Shown: positions 45,560 through 55,669, counted from the stretch's first letter. The stretch is DNA of 64,000 bases from JACKOB01 sp024234575 (GCA_051208035.1 JBPJFZ010000011.1:127427-191426); one strand, 5' to 3'. A program made the numbers and translations. Notes: generated by a model from the sequence alone, not told the origin.

Positions 45560-46558
45560 ATGTCCCAAAATAAAGAAGTTTCTTACAAAGTTGTCGCACT
45601 TTATAAGTTTGTGAACTTAGAAAACTATCTATCACTGCAACAACCATTGCACGAAGTTATGGTTGCCAATCATGTGAAAGGCACATTGCTGTTAGCCCAA
45701 GAGGGGATAAATGGCACCATAGCGGGCCCTGACGTTGGCGTTGATTCCGTCGTCGCCTGGCTGAGTAATGATGAAAGGTTTCATAACTTAAGCTTAAAAG
45801 TATCTTTCACTCAGGTGGCGCCTTTTAATAGAACCAAGGTAAAACTGAAGAAAGAAATCGTAACCATGGGGGTGGAGGGCATTGACCCGCAGCGTATCGT
45901 TGGTACTTATGTGAAACCGCAAGACTGGAATGCACTGATATCAGACCCGGATGTACTTGTTATCGACACACGCAATGATTATGAATATCAGGTGGGTACT
46001 TTTAAAAATGCGATAAACCCTAAAACTGAAAGTTTTCGTGAGTTTCCGAAGTACGTTAGTGAAAACATGGACCCAGGCAAACACAAAAAGGTAGCCATGT
46101 TTTGTACCGGCGGCATTCGTTGCGAGAAGTCCACGGCTTACTTGAAAGAGCAGGGGTTTGATGAAGTTTTTCACCTTGAAGGGGGCATATTAAAGTACCT
46201 CGAAGACGTGCCCGAAGATAATACATTGTGGCAAGGTGAATGTTTTGTTTTTGATGAACGGGTAACGGTAAATCATCAACTTGAAAAAGGTAATTATGAT
46301 CAGTGCCATGCCTGTCGCCTGCCCATTACAGAAGAAGACAAAACCAGCACGTATTATGTTAAGGGCGTCAGTTGCCCGCATTGCCATGACAAAGTTTCAG
46401 ACGCACAACGGCAACGTTTCGCCGAAAGAGAGAAGCAGGTTCAACTTGCGCGTCTGCGTGGCGAGCAACATGTAGGTTCCGATGCGGCAAAGGCGCTGCA
46501 GGATAGAAAGAAACGAAAACAAGCCCTTAAAGAAAAGTCGCGTAAATCACAACAGTGA
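45560..46558 (+). CDS. trhO: tRNA uridine(34) hydroxylase (rhodanese family)
   Basis: A 332-residue YceA/TrhO protein. The N-terminal acylphosphatase-like domain has [14 protein letters not shown], a family signature. The rhodanese domain (about 125-225) has [23 protein letters not shown] and the active-site Cys in [18 protein letters not shown]. The C-terminal region has two CxxC pairs (CHAC and CPHC), likely a zinc site. TrhO performs oxygen-dependent 5-hydroxylation of U34 in tRNA. It stands alone, transcribed from its own promoter after the ect terminator. Confidence 0.93.
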   Translation: MSQNKEVSYKVVALYKFVNLENYLSLQQPLHEVMVANHVKGTLLLAQEGINGTIAGPDVGVDSVVAWLSNDERFHNLSLKVSFTQVAPFNRTKVKLKKEIVTMGVEGIDPQRIVGTYVKPQDWNALISDPDVLVIDTRNDYEYQVGTFKNAINPKTESFREFPKYVSENMDPGKHKKVAMFCTGGIRCEKSTAYLKEQGFDEVFHLEGGILKYLEDVPEDNTLWQGECFVFDERVTVNHQLEKGNYDQCHACRLPITEEDKTSTYYVKGVSCPHCHDKVSDAQRQRFAEREKQVQLARLRGEQHVGSDAAKALQDRKKRKQALKEKSRKSQQ

Positions 46559-46595
46559 CTTAAACTGCCAAGCAGTTAGCGTTCTTTTGAATTCG

Positions 46596-46637
46596 TCTGC
46601 AGAGTGACCGCCACGATGATGGTCTACACTCTGCAGA
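46596..46637 (+). terminator. Large hairpin between trhO and ydbH
   Basis: An 11-bp perfect inverted repeat, TCTGCAGAGTG (46596-46606) and CACTCTGCAGA (46627-46637), with an internal ACC/GGT. It begins about 38 bp after trhO. No T-run follows, so it may be a pausing or mRNA-stability element rather than a full terminator. Confidence 0.45.
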
Positions 46638-46659
46638 ACCTAAGCACGGAGAATGAAGA

Positions 46660-49308
46660 ATGTGGGTGGTGAAGTTACTGCGCTATTTAGCAATCGCCAC
46701 AATTTTAATACTCGTTTTTGTCGTTGCCACGTGGTACTCAGCACCGTATTGGATACCCAGCGCGCTGCCCCCCATTGCGCGCCATTACGACGTTAACGTA
46801 ATTGATATTCAGGCATCAAAACCCTCATTAAGCCAGTGGGGCATACATCAGATTGTACTGGAATTGCCTTCCAAGCAACGCATACACAGCTCAGGCATCA
46901 CAATAAACCTCGCCGATGCGACACCTACCTTAACCATCACGATTGATAAATTACACCTAACGTCTGCGACTACTAAAGCGGATCGCGATACCGCATCGTC
47001 AGTGCAACCATTGCGGGCCGACACGCTACTCAAAAAGATTCATTTACCGGATATCGTCAACACCTTGCGTATCGATGAGTTAACGGTTGAATACTCAGGA
47101 ACCAATGCTCGAGGCCAACTGCGTATTGACTCTGCAGCGCTAAATCAGGCAGCGCAAACCACGCTGTCTTTTGCGGGCGATATCACGAGCAGTATGGCTA
47201 GTAACGCAACTTCGGTTAAGCTAACGGCTGATTTGATGAGCGACTTCTTCAAAGTAGCCCTTGAATTAGATGGGGTTCATCTGAACTCGCGTTTCACTAG
47301 AAACGGTGAAAAATGGTTGGCGCAAGGAGACTTTTCTGTCGGAAGCACTGAAGCAGCAAAATACATCAACCTCATACGTAATCAAATTAATGCTAGTGAA
47401 AAGCTCAAGGACGAGTTGCAATTAACCACTATTGACGGCACATTATCCGGAAAGATTAACGGAGTGTTGCCCAACAATATCGAAGACAAAAGCAGTTTGC
47501 AGTTGGCAGTCACACCAACACTGACAGCAAGCGCCAAGTCGGACATTCATGGCGATTTACTGATGCAGGGTGGGTTCGAGCTAGGGCTCAGTGCGCCAGA
47601 AAACAAACTCACCCTTGAGGTCGCCAGCTTGCCCTGGCACGTACAGGTGGCACCCAAATCTGCGAACTACGCCCCGTTGCCTAAGAGATGGATGGTAACC
47701 CCGCTAAATACTTTCCAATGTCAATTGAACGACCAACTAAAAAGTTGTTTAAGCCATAAACAATATGCTTTCGAGTTTGAAGGCGACAACAGCTCTCAGG
47801 CAGCAACTGAGCTGACAATTTCTAACACCAAAGGAAGGGTAAGTTTTGATGCACAAGATAATAAAGGTGAAGTGAAGATTAATCTTACAGTCATGGGGGA
47901 TGGTCTAAAATTGCCGAAACGTGCCAACATAGCAAGCACTTTTCAATTTACAAAAAAAGGCGATAACTGGCTAGTCACCAGCCCCATCACATCCATTGCA
48001 GCAAATGATTTAACGGTAGCGCTAAATAAAATCAGTACACTCACTACCAGCCTAACGAACACCCAAATAACCATTAATCCTGAAAAACCATCAAAATCGC
48101 TGATACAGACAACGGTTCATACCAATTGCCGCATTGTGAAAATTGCCGATACCGGTATCGCAAAACATTTACCACTCCCCATCGATGTAAATATTAATAG
48201 TAAGTTCTCGATCTCAGAAAAAGAGATCCGAATTAATAAATCTTCAGCGGAAGTATTAGGCGCAGGGTTGACGTTTGAAGGGGCAATCCTAAATAAAAAT
48301 GCATCAAACCTTGCTCGCAATCGGCCATCAGATTGGCGCTCTCATGAAGGAAGTCTTCTACTTTTAGCCGAAATAACTCCAGAAAACGCCACGCTTAAAA
48401 AGTTTTTAAACTCCTTTATCAAGAGCATTGCAGCAAGTAAAAACATCAGCTTCCGGCAAGGTAATGTCATGGCAAAAGGAAGTTTTAACTGGAGCCTGCA
48501 AGAAGATAAACTATCCTACAATGCTCAGTTGGCAAGCCGAGCTGCAGACTGGGAAATCAGTACAGATAAAACAAAAGTGAAGGGTGTCGATGTCACCACT
48601 GCCATGTTTATCGATGACTCCAGGTTTGAATTATCCAGCCCGCTAGAAATTAATGCGGCCGAAATAGACATCGGCGTGCCAGTAAAAGCCGTCAACGTCC
48701 AGATTACCGGAGCAGGGCAATTTCACGGCCCGGCAGCGTGCCAGGTTAATTTAAACAAAGCGAGGGGCAGTGCTTTTGGTGGCAGTTTCCGTTTGGTGCG
48801 TCCATTTACCTATGACTGTGCAGCATTTCAAGAAAATTTGTTTAAGCAAACGGCATTTGTCGAAATACACCAACTGAACTTAGAAAAACTGGTGCAGCTT
48901 GAAAATGAAAACATCGTGGCCAAGGGAGAAATTTCTGGTTTGATTCCCATCACCCTCACTAATGACAAAGTTTTTGTGAATGGCGGGCAGGTGGCAGCGA
49001 TCAACCCCGGTTATATTAAGCTGTTGGAAAGTGCAGGCTGGAAGTCTATCGCAAGCGGGAATGAGCAATTTTTATTTGCTATCGATGCATTAGAAGATTT
49101 TCACTACAAATCTTTGGTAAGCCGAGTGGATTACTTAGAAAACGACCAGTTAAAACTTGGTATTACCTTGCAAGGCGCCAACCCAAAGGTGCACCGTGGT
49201 AAAGAAATAATATACAACCTGAACATCGAAACGAATATATTGTCCCTGTTAAAAAGTATAGAGTTAGCCGACGATATTACTGAAAAGCTAAGCAACGAAT
49301 ACCGTTAA
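46660..49308 (+). CDS. ydbH: YdbH family intermembrane lipid transport protein
   Basis: An 882-residue AsmA-like/TamB-like protein. A single N-terminal membrane helix (LLRYLAIATILILVFVVATWYSA) anchors it in the inner membrane; the rest is a long beta-rich periplasmic chain. The C-terminal part (about 690-870, e.g. GGQVAAINPGYIKLLESAG and KLGITLQGANPKVHRG) matches the YdbH signature (DUF3971-like). YdbH, with YhdP and TamB, is known to carry phospholipids between the two membranes. It is followed by ynbE and ydbL, as in enterobacteria. The order ydbH-ynbE-ydbL strengthens the assignment. Confidence 0.88.
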   Translation: MWVVKLLRYLAIATILILVFVVATWYSAPYWIPSALPPIARHYDVNVIDIQASKPSLSQWGIHQIVLELPSKQRIHSSGITINLADATPTLTITIDKLHLTSATTKADRDTASSVQPLRADTLLKKIHLPDIVNTLRIDELTVEYSGTNARGQLRIDSAALNQAAQTTLSFAGDITSSMASNATSVKLTADLMSDFFKVALELDGVHLNSRFTRNGEKWLAQGDFSVGSTEAAKYINLIRNQINASEKLKDELQLTTIDGTLSGKINGVLPNNIEDKSSLQLAVTPTLTASAKSDIHGDLLMQGGFELGLSAPENKLTLEVASLPWHVQVAPKSANYAPLPKRWMVTPLNTFQCQLNDQLKSCLSHKQYAFEFEGDNSSQAATELTISNTKGRVSFDAQDNKGEVKINLTVMGDGLKLPKRANIASTFQFTKKGDNWLVTSPITSIAANDLTVALNKISTLTTSLTNTQITINPEKPSKSLIQTTVHTNCRIVKIADTGIAKHLPLPIDVNINSKFSISEKEIRINKSSAEVLGAGLTFEGAILNKNASNLARNRPSDWRSHEGSLLLLAEITPENATLKKFLNSFIKSIAASKNISFRQGNVMAKGSFNWSLQEDKLSYNAQLASRAADWEISTDKTKVKGVDVTTAMFIDDSRFELSSPLEINAAEIDIGVPVKAVNVQITGAGQFHGPAACQVNLNKARGSAFGGSFRLVRPFTYDCAAFQENLFKQTAFVEIHQLNLEKLVQLENENIVAKGEISGLIPITLTNDKVFVNGGQVAAINPGYIKLLESAGWKSIASGNEQFLFAIDALEDFHYKSLVSRVDYLENDQLKLGITLQGANPKVHRGKEIIYNLNIETNILSLLKSIELADDITEKLSNEYR

Positions 49309-49371
49309 CCGGTTCAGGTCAGGTTCATTTTATTGGTCTATCATGAAGTATGTTTACAAGGAACGCTCGAC

Positions 49372-49569
49372 ATGAAAATACATTTAACCCGTTCGCTTTT
49401 GCCTATCGCTTGCGTCGTTATTTTCACCGCCTGCACGCCAAAAGTTGAAGTGGCCGTACCAGATAAGCCTATCACCATTAATTTAAACGTAAAAATAGAA
49501 CACGAAATTCGTGTGAAAGTAGAAAAAGATCTCGAAAACCTATTTGAAGAAGCCGATGGCATTTTCTAA
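49372..49569 (+). CDS. ynbE: YnbE family lipoprotein
   Basis: A 65-residue protein. ATG at 49372 has AAGGAA seven bases upstream; the longer frame from 49333 is not preferred. The signal peptide ends in a lipobox (VVIFTAC). The mature part VAVPDKPITINLNVKIEHEIRVKVEKDLE is the YnbE signature. It is the outer-membrane partner of YdbH, completing the bridge between the two membranes. Confidence 0.9.
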   Translation: MKIHLTRSLLPIACVVIFTACTPKVEVAVPDKPITINLNVKIEHEIRVKVEKDLENLFEEADGIF

Positions 49570-49610
49570 ACCACGCATCACTGGCATTGTCTAACTCATT
49601 GGAGAACATC

Positions 49611-49946
49611 GTGATTCAACCCTCAATCAAAAAACTATGGCTACTCACAGTCTTCTTATTCTCGTTATCCAACCCTTTATGGGCGCTTACGCTTGATGAC
49701 GCTAAAACGAACGGGCTTGTAGGTGAACAAACTGATGGGTACGTTGGTGTGGTCGTTTCCAGTACCGAAGCAGAAAGCCTTGTCACGGAAATTAACAACA
49801 AAAGAAAGGATGCCTACAGCAATATCGCTGAGAAAAACGGCATTACGATTAAAAAAGTGGCAGAATTGGCAGGCAAAAAACTAATAGAAAAGCTACCAGA
49901 AGGGCAACTTTATAAGGCGCCAGATGGTACCTGGGTTAAAAAATAA
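49611..49946 (+). CDS. ydbL: YdbL family periplasmic protein (DUF1318)
   Basis: GTG at 49611 has GGAG six bases upstream and is preferred to the TTG at 49587; this gives 111 residues. A signal peptide (LWLLTVFLFSLSNPLWA) is followed by LTLDDAKTNGLVGEQTDGYVGVV and the KAPDGTWVKK end, typical of YdbL. YdbL is associated with the YdbH-YnbE complex and thought to help its assembly. Third gene of the operon. Confidence 0.9.
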   Translation: MIQPSIKKLWLLTVFLFSLSNPLWALTLDDAKTNGLVGEQTDGYVGVVVSSTEAESLVTEINNKRKDAYSNIAEKNGITIKKVAELAGKKLIEKLPEGQLYKAPDGTWVKK

Positions 49947-49985
49947 AAGCGAAAACAGCTAACGCGCAAAGTATGGCAGAAAGTT

Positions 49986-50213
49986 TTACTTCAAACACTC
50001 TGCGATTTCTTCCAGCTCGAAAACAACTTCCTGGCAAGCTTTGGCATTCGGTGTTGATGTGAAGAGAAGTTCAATCAGTGCCGATAGTTGAGCATCCAAA
50101 GAATCTTCGTCCGAAGGCTTTTCGGGGCTGAAAATCAACGATTCCGTTTTAAACATATCGTTGATCTTGCGGCTATTTTTGGCCTGAGCGATGAGGTGAC
50201 TAAGTTTCGACAT
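49986..50213 (-). CDS. Hypothetical small acidic protein
   Basis: A 75-residue helical, acidic protein starting MSKLSHLIAQAKNSRKI and ending in VVFELEEIAECLK. No family recognised. It converges on ydbL with about 40 bp between them. Amphipathic helical pattern and an ATG start suggest a true gene. Confidence 0.5.
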   Translation of the reverse strand: MSKLSHLIAQAKNSRKINDMFKTESLIFSPEKPSDEDSLDAQLSALIELLFTSTPNAKACQEVVFELEEIAECLK

Positions 50214-50442
50214 AAAATTTCAGTAAGTTCATTAAAAGGCCAGTAGTATAAGGCGTTAACAGTCTGCGTAAATAAATAATTTAATCTCATCCGAATTTAT
50301 CTGCATATCCTTATCGCATATACATGAAAAACTTTGGTTGATAGGTTTACAGCATGGCATTCTTTAAAAATTATTACTGGGCCTAATTTACATCTGATGG
50401 GCTGTGTTGCCGGGAAGAACCTACCAACAAAGGTCATTTATC

Positions 50443-52116
50443 TTGATTGAAACACTGCAAATAGTAGGCACATTACTGGGCGGATTGGGCCTTTTTTTAC
50501 TTTCGGTAGGAATGATGACCGATGGTCTAAAGCAAGCTGCCGGAAATACACTGCGAAAAGTCTTGTCAGATTGGACCAGTACGCCGTTTCGCGGGGTGTT
50601 GTCAGGTTTTTTCATGACCGCCATTGTGCAATCATCAAGTGCCGTCACCGTAGCCTCAATTGGCTTCGTCAATGCCGGGCTGCTAACCATGAGACAAACG
50701 CTTGGCATCATTTATGGCACAAACGTAGGCACCACGATAACCGGGTGGCTGGTCGCGTTTATCGGTTTCAAATTTGATATTCAGGCCATTGCGTTGCCCA
50801 TGATCGGAATTGGAATGCTGCTTCGCTTTACCAAAAAAGAAGGGGCCGTTGCCGCCTTTGGGTTAGCATTGGTTGGTTTTGGACTGTTTTTTGTTGGCGT
50901 TGATGTATTAAAAAATGCTTTTGAAGGGTTGGTCGCCGCGTTTGATGTATCAAAATTTACCGCCACGGGGCTAAAACAGGTCTTTATTTTTTTGTTGTTA
51001 GGCGTGGTAATGACCATTCTTACACAATCCTCAAGTGCCTCGATTGCTCTGATTATTACCGCTGCCGCATCTGAACTGGTAGGGCTCTATGCCGCAGCAG
51101 CAATGGTTATAGGCGCCAACGTAGGCACAACCTCTACAGCGGTTTTAGCGTCGTTAGGGGCTACGTCTAATGCTAAACGTGTGGCCTTGGCCCAAGTGCT
51201 CTTTAACGTCGCAACAGGCATAGTTGCGTTAATTATTCTGCCGGTAATATTGGCGGCCATAAACACAGCAAGTACATTTTTCGAAACTACCACAACACCC
51301 GGTGTGACGTTGGCGCTGTTTCACTCCGTATTTAATATACTCGGTGTATTGCTGGTATTTCCTCTTAACGACCGCTTGGCGACATTTTTAGAAAGTCGTT
51401 TCCGCAGCCATGACGAAACACCAACTCAACCTAAGTTTTTAGACAAAAGCATTGCGACAACGCCAGTGCTTGCCGTCAACGCTGTGGTACTCGAGTTAGC
51501 AGCGCTGGCGGTAAAGGTGCAAAGTATTATTGATGTGGCCACCGCAAACACAAAGCCGGACAATAATGAATTAACTGCCAATCTAAAGGTCGTAAAAAGC
51601 TTAACTGCCAGTGTCTCTCAATTTATTGCGAGCCTGGAGCGTAAGGCGTTATCCGATGAAGTAGTTAAACAACTAGCCGTGCTCTTGCGTGTTGATCAAT
51701 ATTTCTTAGGCTGCATAAACAATGCAGAAAACATCTGCAAACGCTTTGATTTACCCGAATCTAAGGCAGGTGACAGCTATGCCTCTGACATCAAACGTTT
51801 CAATCTGGCTATAACCAATGCTGTGCTATGTCCTGTGCCTGATATTGAAGACATGCTACCACTTATTCAAAGCGAGCATGATCTGGCAAAATCTAAGCTA
51901 CTTTTCGCCGGGGCGCAGGGCGAAATTTCTGTCGAGAACATGCTGGAATACATAGAGCTATTTGGCGAACAGTTAAGAATGTCGCAACAGTGGCTTAAGG
52001 CAAAACGCGCTTTAAGCAAATTAAGGACGGATACGGGCACAGTAAACAGATTGGAGGAGCCCGGCGCAAAAGCACCTACCACAGATTCGCCGTTACTCAA
52101 CCAGCCATTGCTGTGA
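50443..52116 (+). CDS. Na/Pi cotransporter family protein with PhoU-like tail
   Basis: The frame opens with a GTG at 50404, but the TTG at 50443 with AAAGG upstream gives the usual start (IETLQIVGTLLGGLGLFLLS), 557 residues. The two inverted-repeat transport motifs are clear: QSSSAVTVASIGFVNAG with GTNVGTTITGW, and TQSSSASIALIITAA with GANVGTTSTAVLA. These QSSS motifs define the NptA/SLC34-type family. Residues about 340-545 form a helical PhoU-like cytoplasmic domain. It probably moves phosphate with Na+; direction and regulation are not shown. Its 3' end overlaps that of the convergent deacetylase gene by 24 bp. Confidence 0.9.
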   Translation: MIETLQIVGTLLGGLGLFLLSVGMMTDGLKQAAGNTLRKVLSDWTSTPFRGVLSGFFMTAIVQSSSAVTVASIGFVNAGLLTMRQTLGIIYGTNVGTTITGWLVAFIGFKFDIQAIALPMIGIGMLLRFTKKEGAVAAFGLALVGFGLFFVGVDVLKNAFEGLVAAFDVSKFTATGLKQVFIFLLLGVVMTILTQSSSASIALIITAAASELVGLYAAAAMVIGANVGTTSTAVLASLGATSNAKRVALAQVLFNVATGIVALIILPVILAAINTASTFFETTTTPGVTLALFHSVFNILGVLLVFPLNDRLATFLESRFRSHDETPTQPKFLDKSIATTPVLAVNAVVLELAALAVKVQSIIDVATANTKPDNNELTANLKVVKSLTASVSQFIASLERKALSDEVVKQLAVLLRVDQYFLGCINNAENICKRFDLPESKAGDSYASDIKRFNLAITNAVLCPVPDIEDMLPLIQSEHDLAKSKLLFAGAQGEISVENMLEYIELFGEQLRMSQQWLKAKRALSKLRTDTGTVNRLEEPGAKAPTTDSPLLNQPLL

Positions 52117-53169
52117 TAACCAGAAAAAACGATCTGAGTCCGGACTCTTGCAGGTGCAAGTATAGCGGTGCCTACCTGCGGGTAATGCTGACGGTGCTTG
52201 TACAACTATCTCGCTGTTAATCACGGCGCTAACCAGGCGTTCGCCTGCTGCATTAAAGCACTGACTACCGGCAAGTATATACGGGTCATTCGATTCGATA
52301 ATGAGTTTCGGCGGATTGTGCGGGCCATTTATATGGATAGGGTTGTCATGTTCAACATGATATTTAGCGGGAAACGGCAGGCTTAACAGCTTTACCGATA
52401 AGGTTTCTAAATTCGCATGCTGGCCAGAAGCAGGGAAACGAGGTAAAGCACCAAAATCACTCAGATAACCGAGTGCGCCAGAGTGCTGCCCGAAGCCTGT
52501 GAACCCTGATTGTGTGACCAACACTGCCAGTTCTGCGTTGTATTCACCATAAGGGAAAGCAAACAGCCTGCTTTTTATACCAAGATTTAATGCGATCAGT
52601 TCATTGGCTTTAGCAATTTCCTCTTGCATGGTTGATTTCCACAAAGCAGGTGATTTAAGCAACTCACCTGAAACCATGTTTAAATGGCGATGCGAGTGGT
52701 TTGCCGGTGTCATAAGTCCATACTTAACCATCTCTTTAAGGTTTTCCCAAGAGCATTGAGAGCTATACTGTTTTTCAATGGCATCCGTGCTGATAAACAA
52801 TGTAAAAGGGATCTTATACTTTTTAAGAATTGGCCATGCCGTATCACACACAGAAATATTTGCGTCATCAAACGTGATTGCCACCACTTTGTCGGTGGCA
52901 AACGCTTTCTTTTTGCGCAGGGTAGAAACCACTTCAGTCAGTGGAAGAATGGTGAAGTTGTTATCCCGTAACCACTTGATATGCAGTGTTAAGGTCTCTG
53001 GCGTAATGCTTGTGGTAACGGGGGTGTCGTAGCCAACGTTGTGATATTGTAAGACAACTGCAGACTGATTCACCGCTGCAGAAGCAGGGCCCAAATAGGA
53101 AGCCAGTGCCACTATTATCAAAACAGGTACTATTATCAAAACAGGTACTATCTTTAGTGTTGTAATCAT
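52093..53169 (-). CDS. Polysaccharide deacetylase family protein (NodB domain)
   Basis: A 358-residue secreted or periplasmic enzyme. The N-terminus is a signal sequence whose hydrophobic core contains a duplicated VPVLII unit. The NodB core has VVAITFDDANISVCDTAWPILKKY (metal Asp in the FDD motif) and the HxxxH metal pair in NHSHRHLNM, then FAFPYGEYNAEL. It is likely an N-deacetylase acting on a cell-wall or exopolysaccharide amino sugar. A C-terminal about 80-residue segment with two Cys (CFNAAGERL, YTCTCKSP) is a small extra domain I do not recognise. It starts 49 bp from the divergent usp gene. Confidence 0.85.
   Translation of the reverse strand: MITTLKIVPVLIIVPVLIIVALASYLGPASAAVNQSAVVLQYHNVGYDTPVTTSITPETLTLHIKWLRDNNFTILPLTEVVSTLRKKKAFATDKVVAITFDDANISVCDTAWPILKKYKIPFTLFISTDAIEKQYSSQCSWENLKEMVKYGLMTPANHSHRHLNMVSGELLKSPALWKSTMQEEIAKANELIALNLGIKSRLFAFPYGEYNAELAVLVTQSGFTGFGQHSGALGYLSDFGALPRFPASGQHANLETLSVKLLSLPFPAKYHVEHDNPIHINGPHNPPKLIIESNDPYILAGSQCFNAAGERLVSAVINSEIVVQAPSALPAGRHRYTCTCKSPDSDRFFWLSQQWLVE
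53111..53146. repeat. 18-bp tandem repeat inside a signal peptide
   Basis: Two exact 18-bp copies (53111-53128 and 53129-53146) sit in the coding sequence for the signal peptide of the deacetylase and add one VPVLII hexapeptide to its hydrophobic core. Confidence 0.9.
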
Positions 53170-53218
53170 TAGTTAACATTCTTATTTTTAGAACAATCTT
53201 AACGAACCTGGTAACAAG

Positions 53219-54199
53219 ATGAAACGATTTAAAAATATACTGTGTGTCGCCGAACCCGACGAAAGCTCAAAGGCGGCAGTCATTCATGCTGTGTCACTTG
53301 CGAAAGCAAACAATGCACAATTGTCGGTAGTTTGTACAGTAAAGCGGCCAGATTCATTTATTCCATTAATACATAAACAGGAAGAGCTGGAAAAAACGTT
53401 AGCTGAAGTTATCGATGCCAAAGCGAAGGCACTGAAAAGTTTTTTACAGCCCTATGTTAAAGACCTGAATGTTGCGATTACAGTGCATACTGGTATTAAA
53501 TTCATCGAAGTTATTCGGGACGTTCTGCGCAACAAACGTGATCTGGTTATTAAGTGTTGCGACACAGATAGCTGGATAGAGCGTTTGTTTGGCAGCGATG
53601 ATATGCACCTGCTGCGTAAATGTCCTTGCCCGGTTTTAATGTTAACCCCAGAGCAAACTAAACCTTTCTCAAACCTGCTGGCCACAGTGGATGTCACCGA
53701 AAACAATTTTGATGAGAAAGATGACTTTCGCGAACAAAGCCAGCTTAACAAGCTTGTTTTAGAGCACTCATCAATACTGGCAGCAAGCGCAGCAGAGCTG
53801 CATATCGGCAGCGTATGGGATGCCTATGGTGAAGACTTTATCCGTTATGGCGCTTTTTCACATATGACGGATAAAGAAGTAGATGACTATGTTGAGCAGA
53901 CGCGACAAGGTTACACAGCCTTACTGGATAGGTTGTTGCGGGACCTCATCAAGGCAATGAGCAAAGAAGAGGCTGCGGCCTTTCGGCCCGTGGTGCACTT
54001 GGTAAAAGGTCAGCCAACCAGAGAAATACCGCAGCTGGTAAAACAGCACAATATTGATCTTATCATCATGGGTACAGTTGCCAGAACAGGTATCCCCGGT
54101 TTTATTATCGGCAACACGGCAGAAATTATCCTGGAACAAGTGCAATGCTCTGTATTGGCGATTAAACCGGACGGCTTCTTAAGCCCTATCACTTTGTAA
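53219..54199 (+). CDS. Tandem universal stress protein (UspE-like)
   Basis: A 326-residue protein with two Usp domains. The first (about 1-145) starts FKNILCVAEPDESSKAAVIHAV and ends LLRKCPCPVLMLTP. The second (about 150-320) ends with the nucleotide loop GTVARTGIPGFIIGNTAEII and QCSVLAIKP. The C-terminal loop keeps the glycine pattern of ATP-binding Usp. The two-domain architecture and length match UspE. Role: stress resistance, cytoplasmic; details unknown. It stands alone on the plus strand. Confidence 0.88.
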   Translation: MKRFKNILCVAEPDESSKAAVIHAVSLAKANNAQLSVVCTVKRPDSFIPLIHKQEELEKTLAEVIDAKAKALKSFLQPYVKDLNVAITVHTGIKFIEVIRDVLRNKRDLVIKCCDTDSWIERLFGSDDMHLLRKCPCPVLMLTPEQTKPFSNLLATVDVTENNFDEKDDFREQSQLNKLVLEHSSILAASAAELHIGSVWDAYGEDFIRYGAFSHMTDKEVDDYVEQTRQGYTALLDRLLRDLIKAMSKEEAAAFRPVVHLVKGQPTREIPQLVKQHNIDLIIMGTVARTGIPGFIIGNTAEIILEQVQCSVLAIKPDGFLSPITL

Positions 54200-54322
54200 A
54201 AACTTTGAAAGATGTAAGCCAACTGCTGTCAGGAATGTCACTTTATCTTTGCAACGTCAGCAAAAAGATATGCAATGACAGCCATCACGCTACTCACCAC
54301 AATTTAGTTGTTCTGACAACGA

Positions 54323-54574
54323 TTAACGCTTGCCACCATTTTTATGAAAGTACAAATCAGTAAAGCCCATTTTAAGAAACTCGGCATCCCGATAGTTTCT
54401 TGCCGCATGCTTATCCCGGGTAATAGACTGCAGCTCTTGTTCCATTTTTAGAAACTTTGTTAGATCGATGCCTTCAGCATGTGCAACCGCCTCATGCATA
54501 TTGCGAAACTCGCTGTAAGAAAAATTTATTTCTTTCGCGACACCGTTATATTCGTAAGTTACCTTATGCGCCAT
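54323..54574 (-). CDS. DUF2960-like small protein
   Basis: An 83-residue protein starting at the ATG at 54574 (AGG about eight bases upstream); the frame is open six codons further. The features KVTYEYNGVAKEINFSYSEF, AVAHAEGIDLTKFLKMEQ and the end MGFTDLYFHKN agree with my recollection of the DUF2960 family in marine gammaproteobacteria. Function unknown. Spaced 60 bp from the PhzF gene on the same strand. Confidence 0.65.
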   Translation of the reverse strand: MAHKVTYEYNGVAKEINFSYSEFRNMHEAVAHAEGIDLTKFLKMEQELQSITRDKHAARNYRDAEFLKMGFTDLYFHKNGGKR

Positions 54575-54634
54575 ATCGACACCTATAGTCATTAATATGG
54601 CGGCATAATACCACCTTAATCTTCAATGCAAAAA

Positions 54635-55537
54635 TCAAGGATAGAGCAGGGTACCTTCACCCATTTTAATCACCCGCCCGCCAATTCGACATTGCGTTTC
54701 TTTGCCAGAACGCTTATCAAACTCGGCATGAATAACACTCTTTCTCGTTGTTAAACTACCACGATCAATCGCAAAGGTATGGGTACCCTCGGTTGTCGAT
54801 ACCTGTGCTGCCAGATAGGCGATAAATTCGGGCAGTACACTGCCAATAGGAGGAAACTCATTTTGGGGCGTAAACTGTGACAGCAACCGCCCATGAAATG
54901 CAGTTGTGCCGGTGATACTGCCTGGTGCAAAAAGGAAAATATCAGACGCATACACATCGGCAAGCAACTCTGACCACTGGCTTGAATCGAGGCAAACCTT
55001 CAAAATATGCTCATGCTTGGTAAAGGGTACAACAAGAATGGGCCGATCAACACTTACCAACAGCGGCTTGTACTTACTAAAACTTATGTGCTTGGCATCT
55101 GTGTTCAGCGCCGCAGCTATCCGACTTATCTCTGGCGTATAATTGTCTACGGTTACAGATAAGGTGCGTCGATACTGGATATTGCCAATGCCGTTCTCAG
55201 ATTTGTCGATAAAGCTTTCAATGGTATACGCAGGTTCTTTAATCACTAAGGCAGAAAATGCCCCTTCATCCTGGGCCAGCCCCAGCTCATAACCCATATA
55301 GGACGCTGCAAGCGTCGTGTGGGCACCAAACTCTGTTTTTGCACTGCTGTTATACACACTGAATGGCTGGGTTTTGTTAGATTTATCAATAAAAACCGTT
55401 TCTGTTTGCTTGAACTCGCTGGCAATACAAAGCTTCAAATCGTCTGTTATTGAAGTTTCAAGCTCTACAACAGGTATTTGTGTACCTTGAAAAGGCGCAT
55501 CGGCAAAAACATCCAGTAGAGAGAATTTAATCGGCAT
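54635..55537 (-). CDS. PhzF family isomerase-like protein
   Basis: A 300-residue protein of the PhzF/YddE fold. SLLDVFADAPFQGTQIPVVEL is the characteristic first strand (normally VDVFT..pf.GNP.aV), and SEFKQTETVFI holds the catalytic-type Glu. The two-lobed diaminopimelate-epimerase-like fold continues with FGAHTTLAASYMG (GHATLA-like) and late GSVLPEFIAYLAA, equivalent to the usual GSA segment. Usual function is an isomerase on small metabolites; the substrate is not known and no phenazine genes are nearby. The next gene is the Tn3 transposase, so a transposon end should lie close to its start. Confidence 0.85.
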   Translation of the reverse strand: MPIKFSLLDVFADAPFQGTQIPVVELETSITDDLKLCIASEFKQTETVFIDKSNKTQPFSVYNSSAKTEFGAHTTLAASYMGYELGLAQDEGAFSALVIKEPAYTIESFIDKSENGIGNIQYRRTLSVTVDNYTPEISRIAAALNTDAKHISFSKYKPLLVSVDRPILVVPFTKHEHILKVCLDSSQWSELLADVYASDIFLFAPGSITGTTAFHGRLLSQFTPQNEFPPIGSVLPEFIAYLAAQVSTTEGTHTFAIDRGSLTTRKSVIHAEFDKRSGKETQCRIGGRVIKMGEGTLLYP

Positions 55538-55669
55538 GAAATTTGTCCTTTCAAATCAATGAGTGGAAGACACTATCTCTTTAGTATGCAGGCTCCTCAA
55601 CAATATAGGGAGCAGATTTTACATTGAGGGTCGTAACTTACTGTTATATTGGGAAATATCTTCTGAGTT

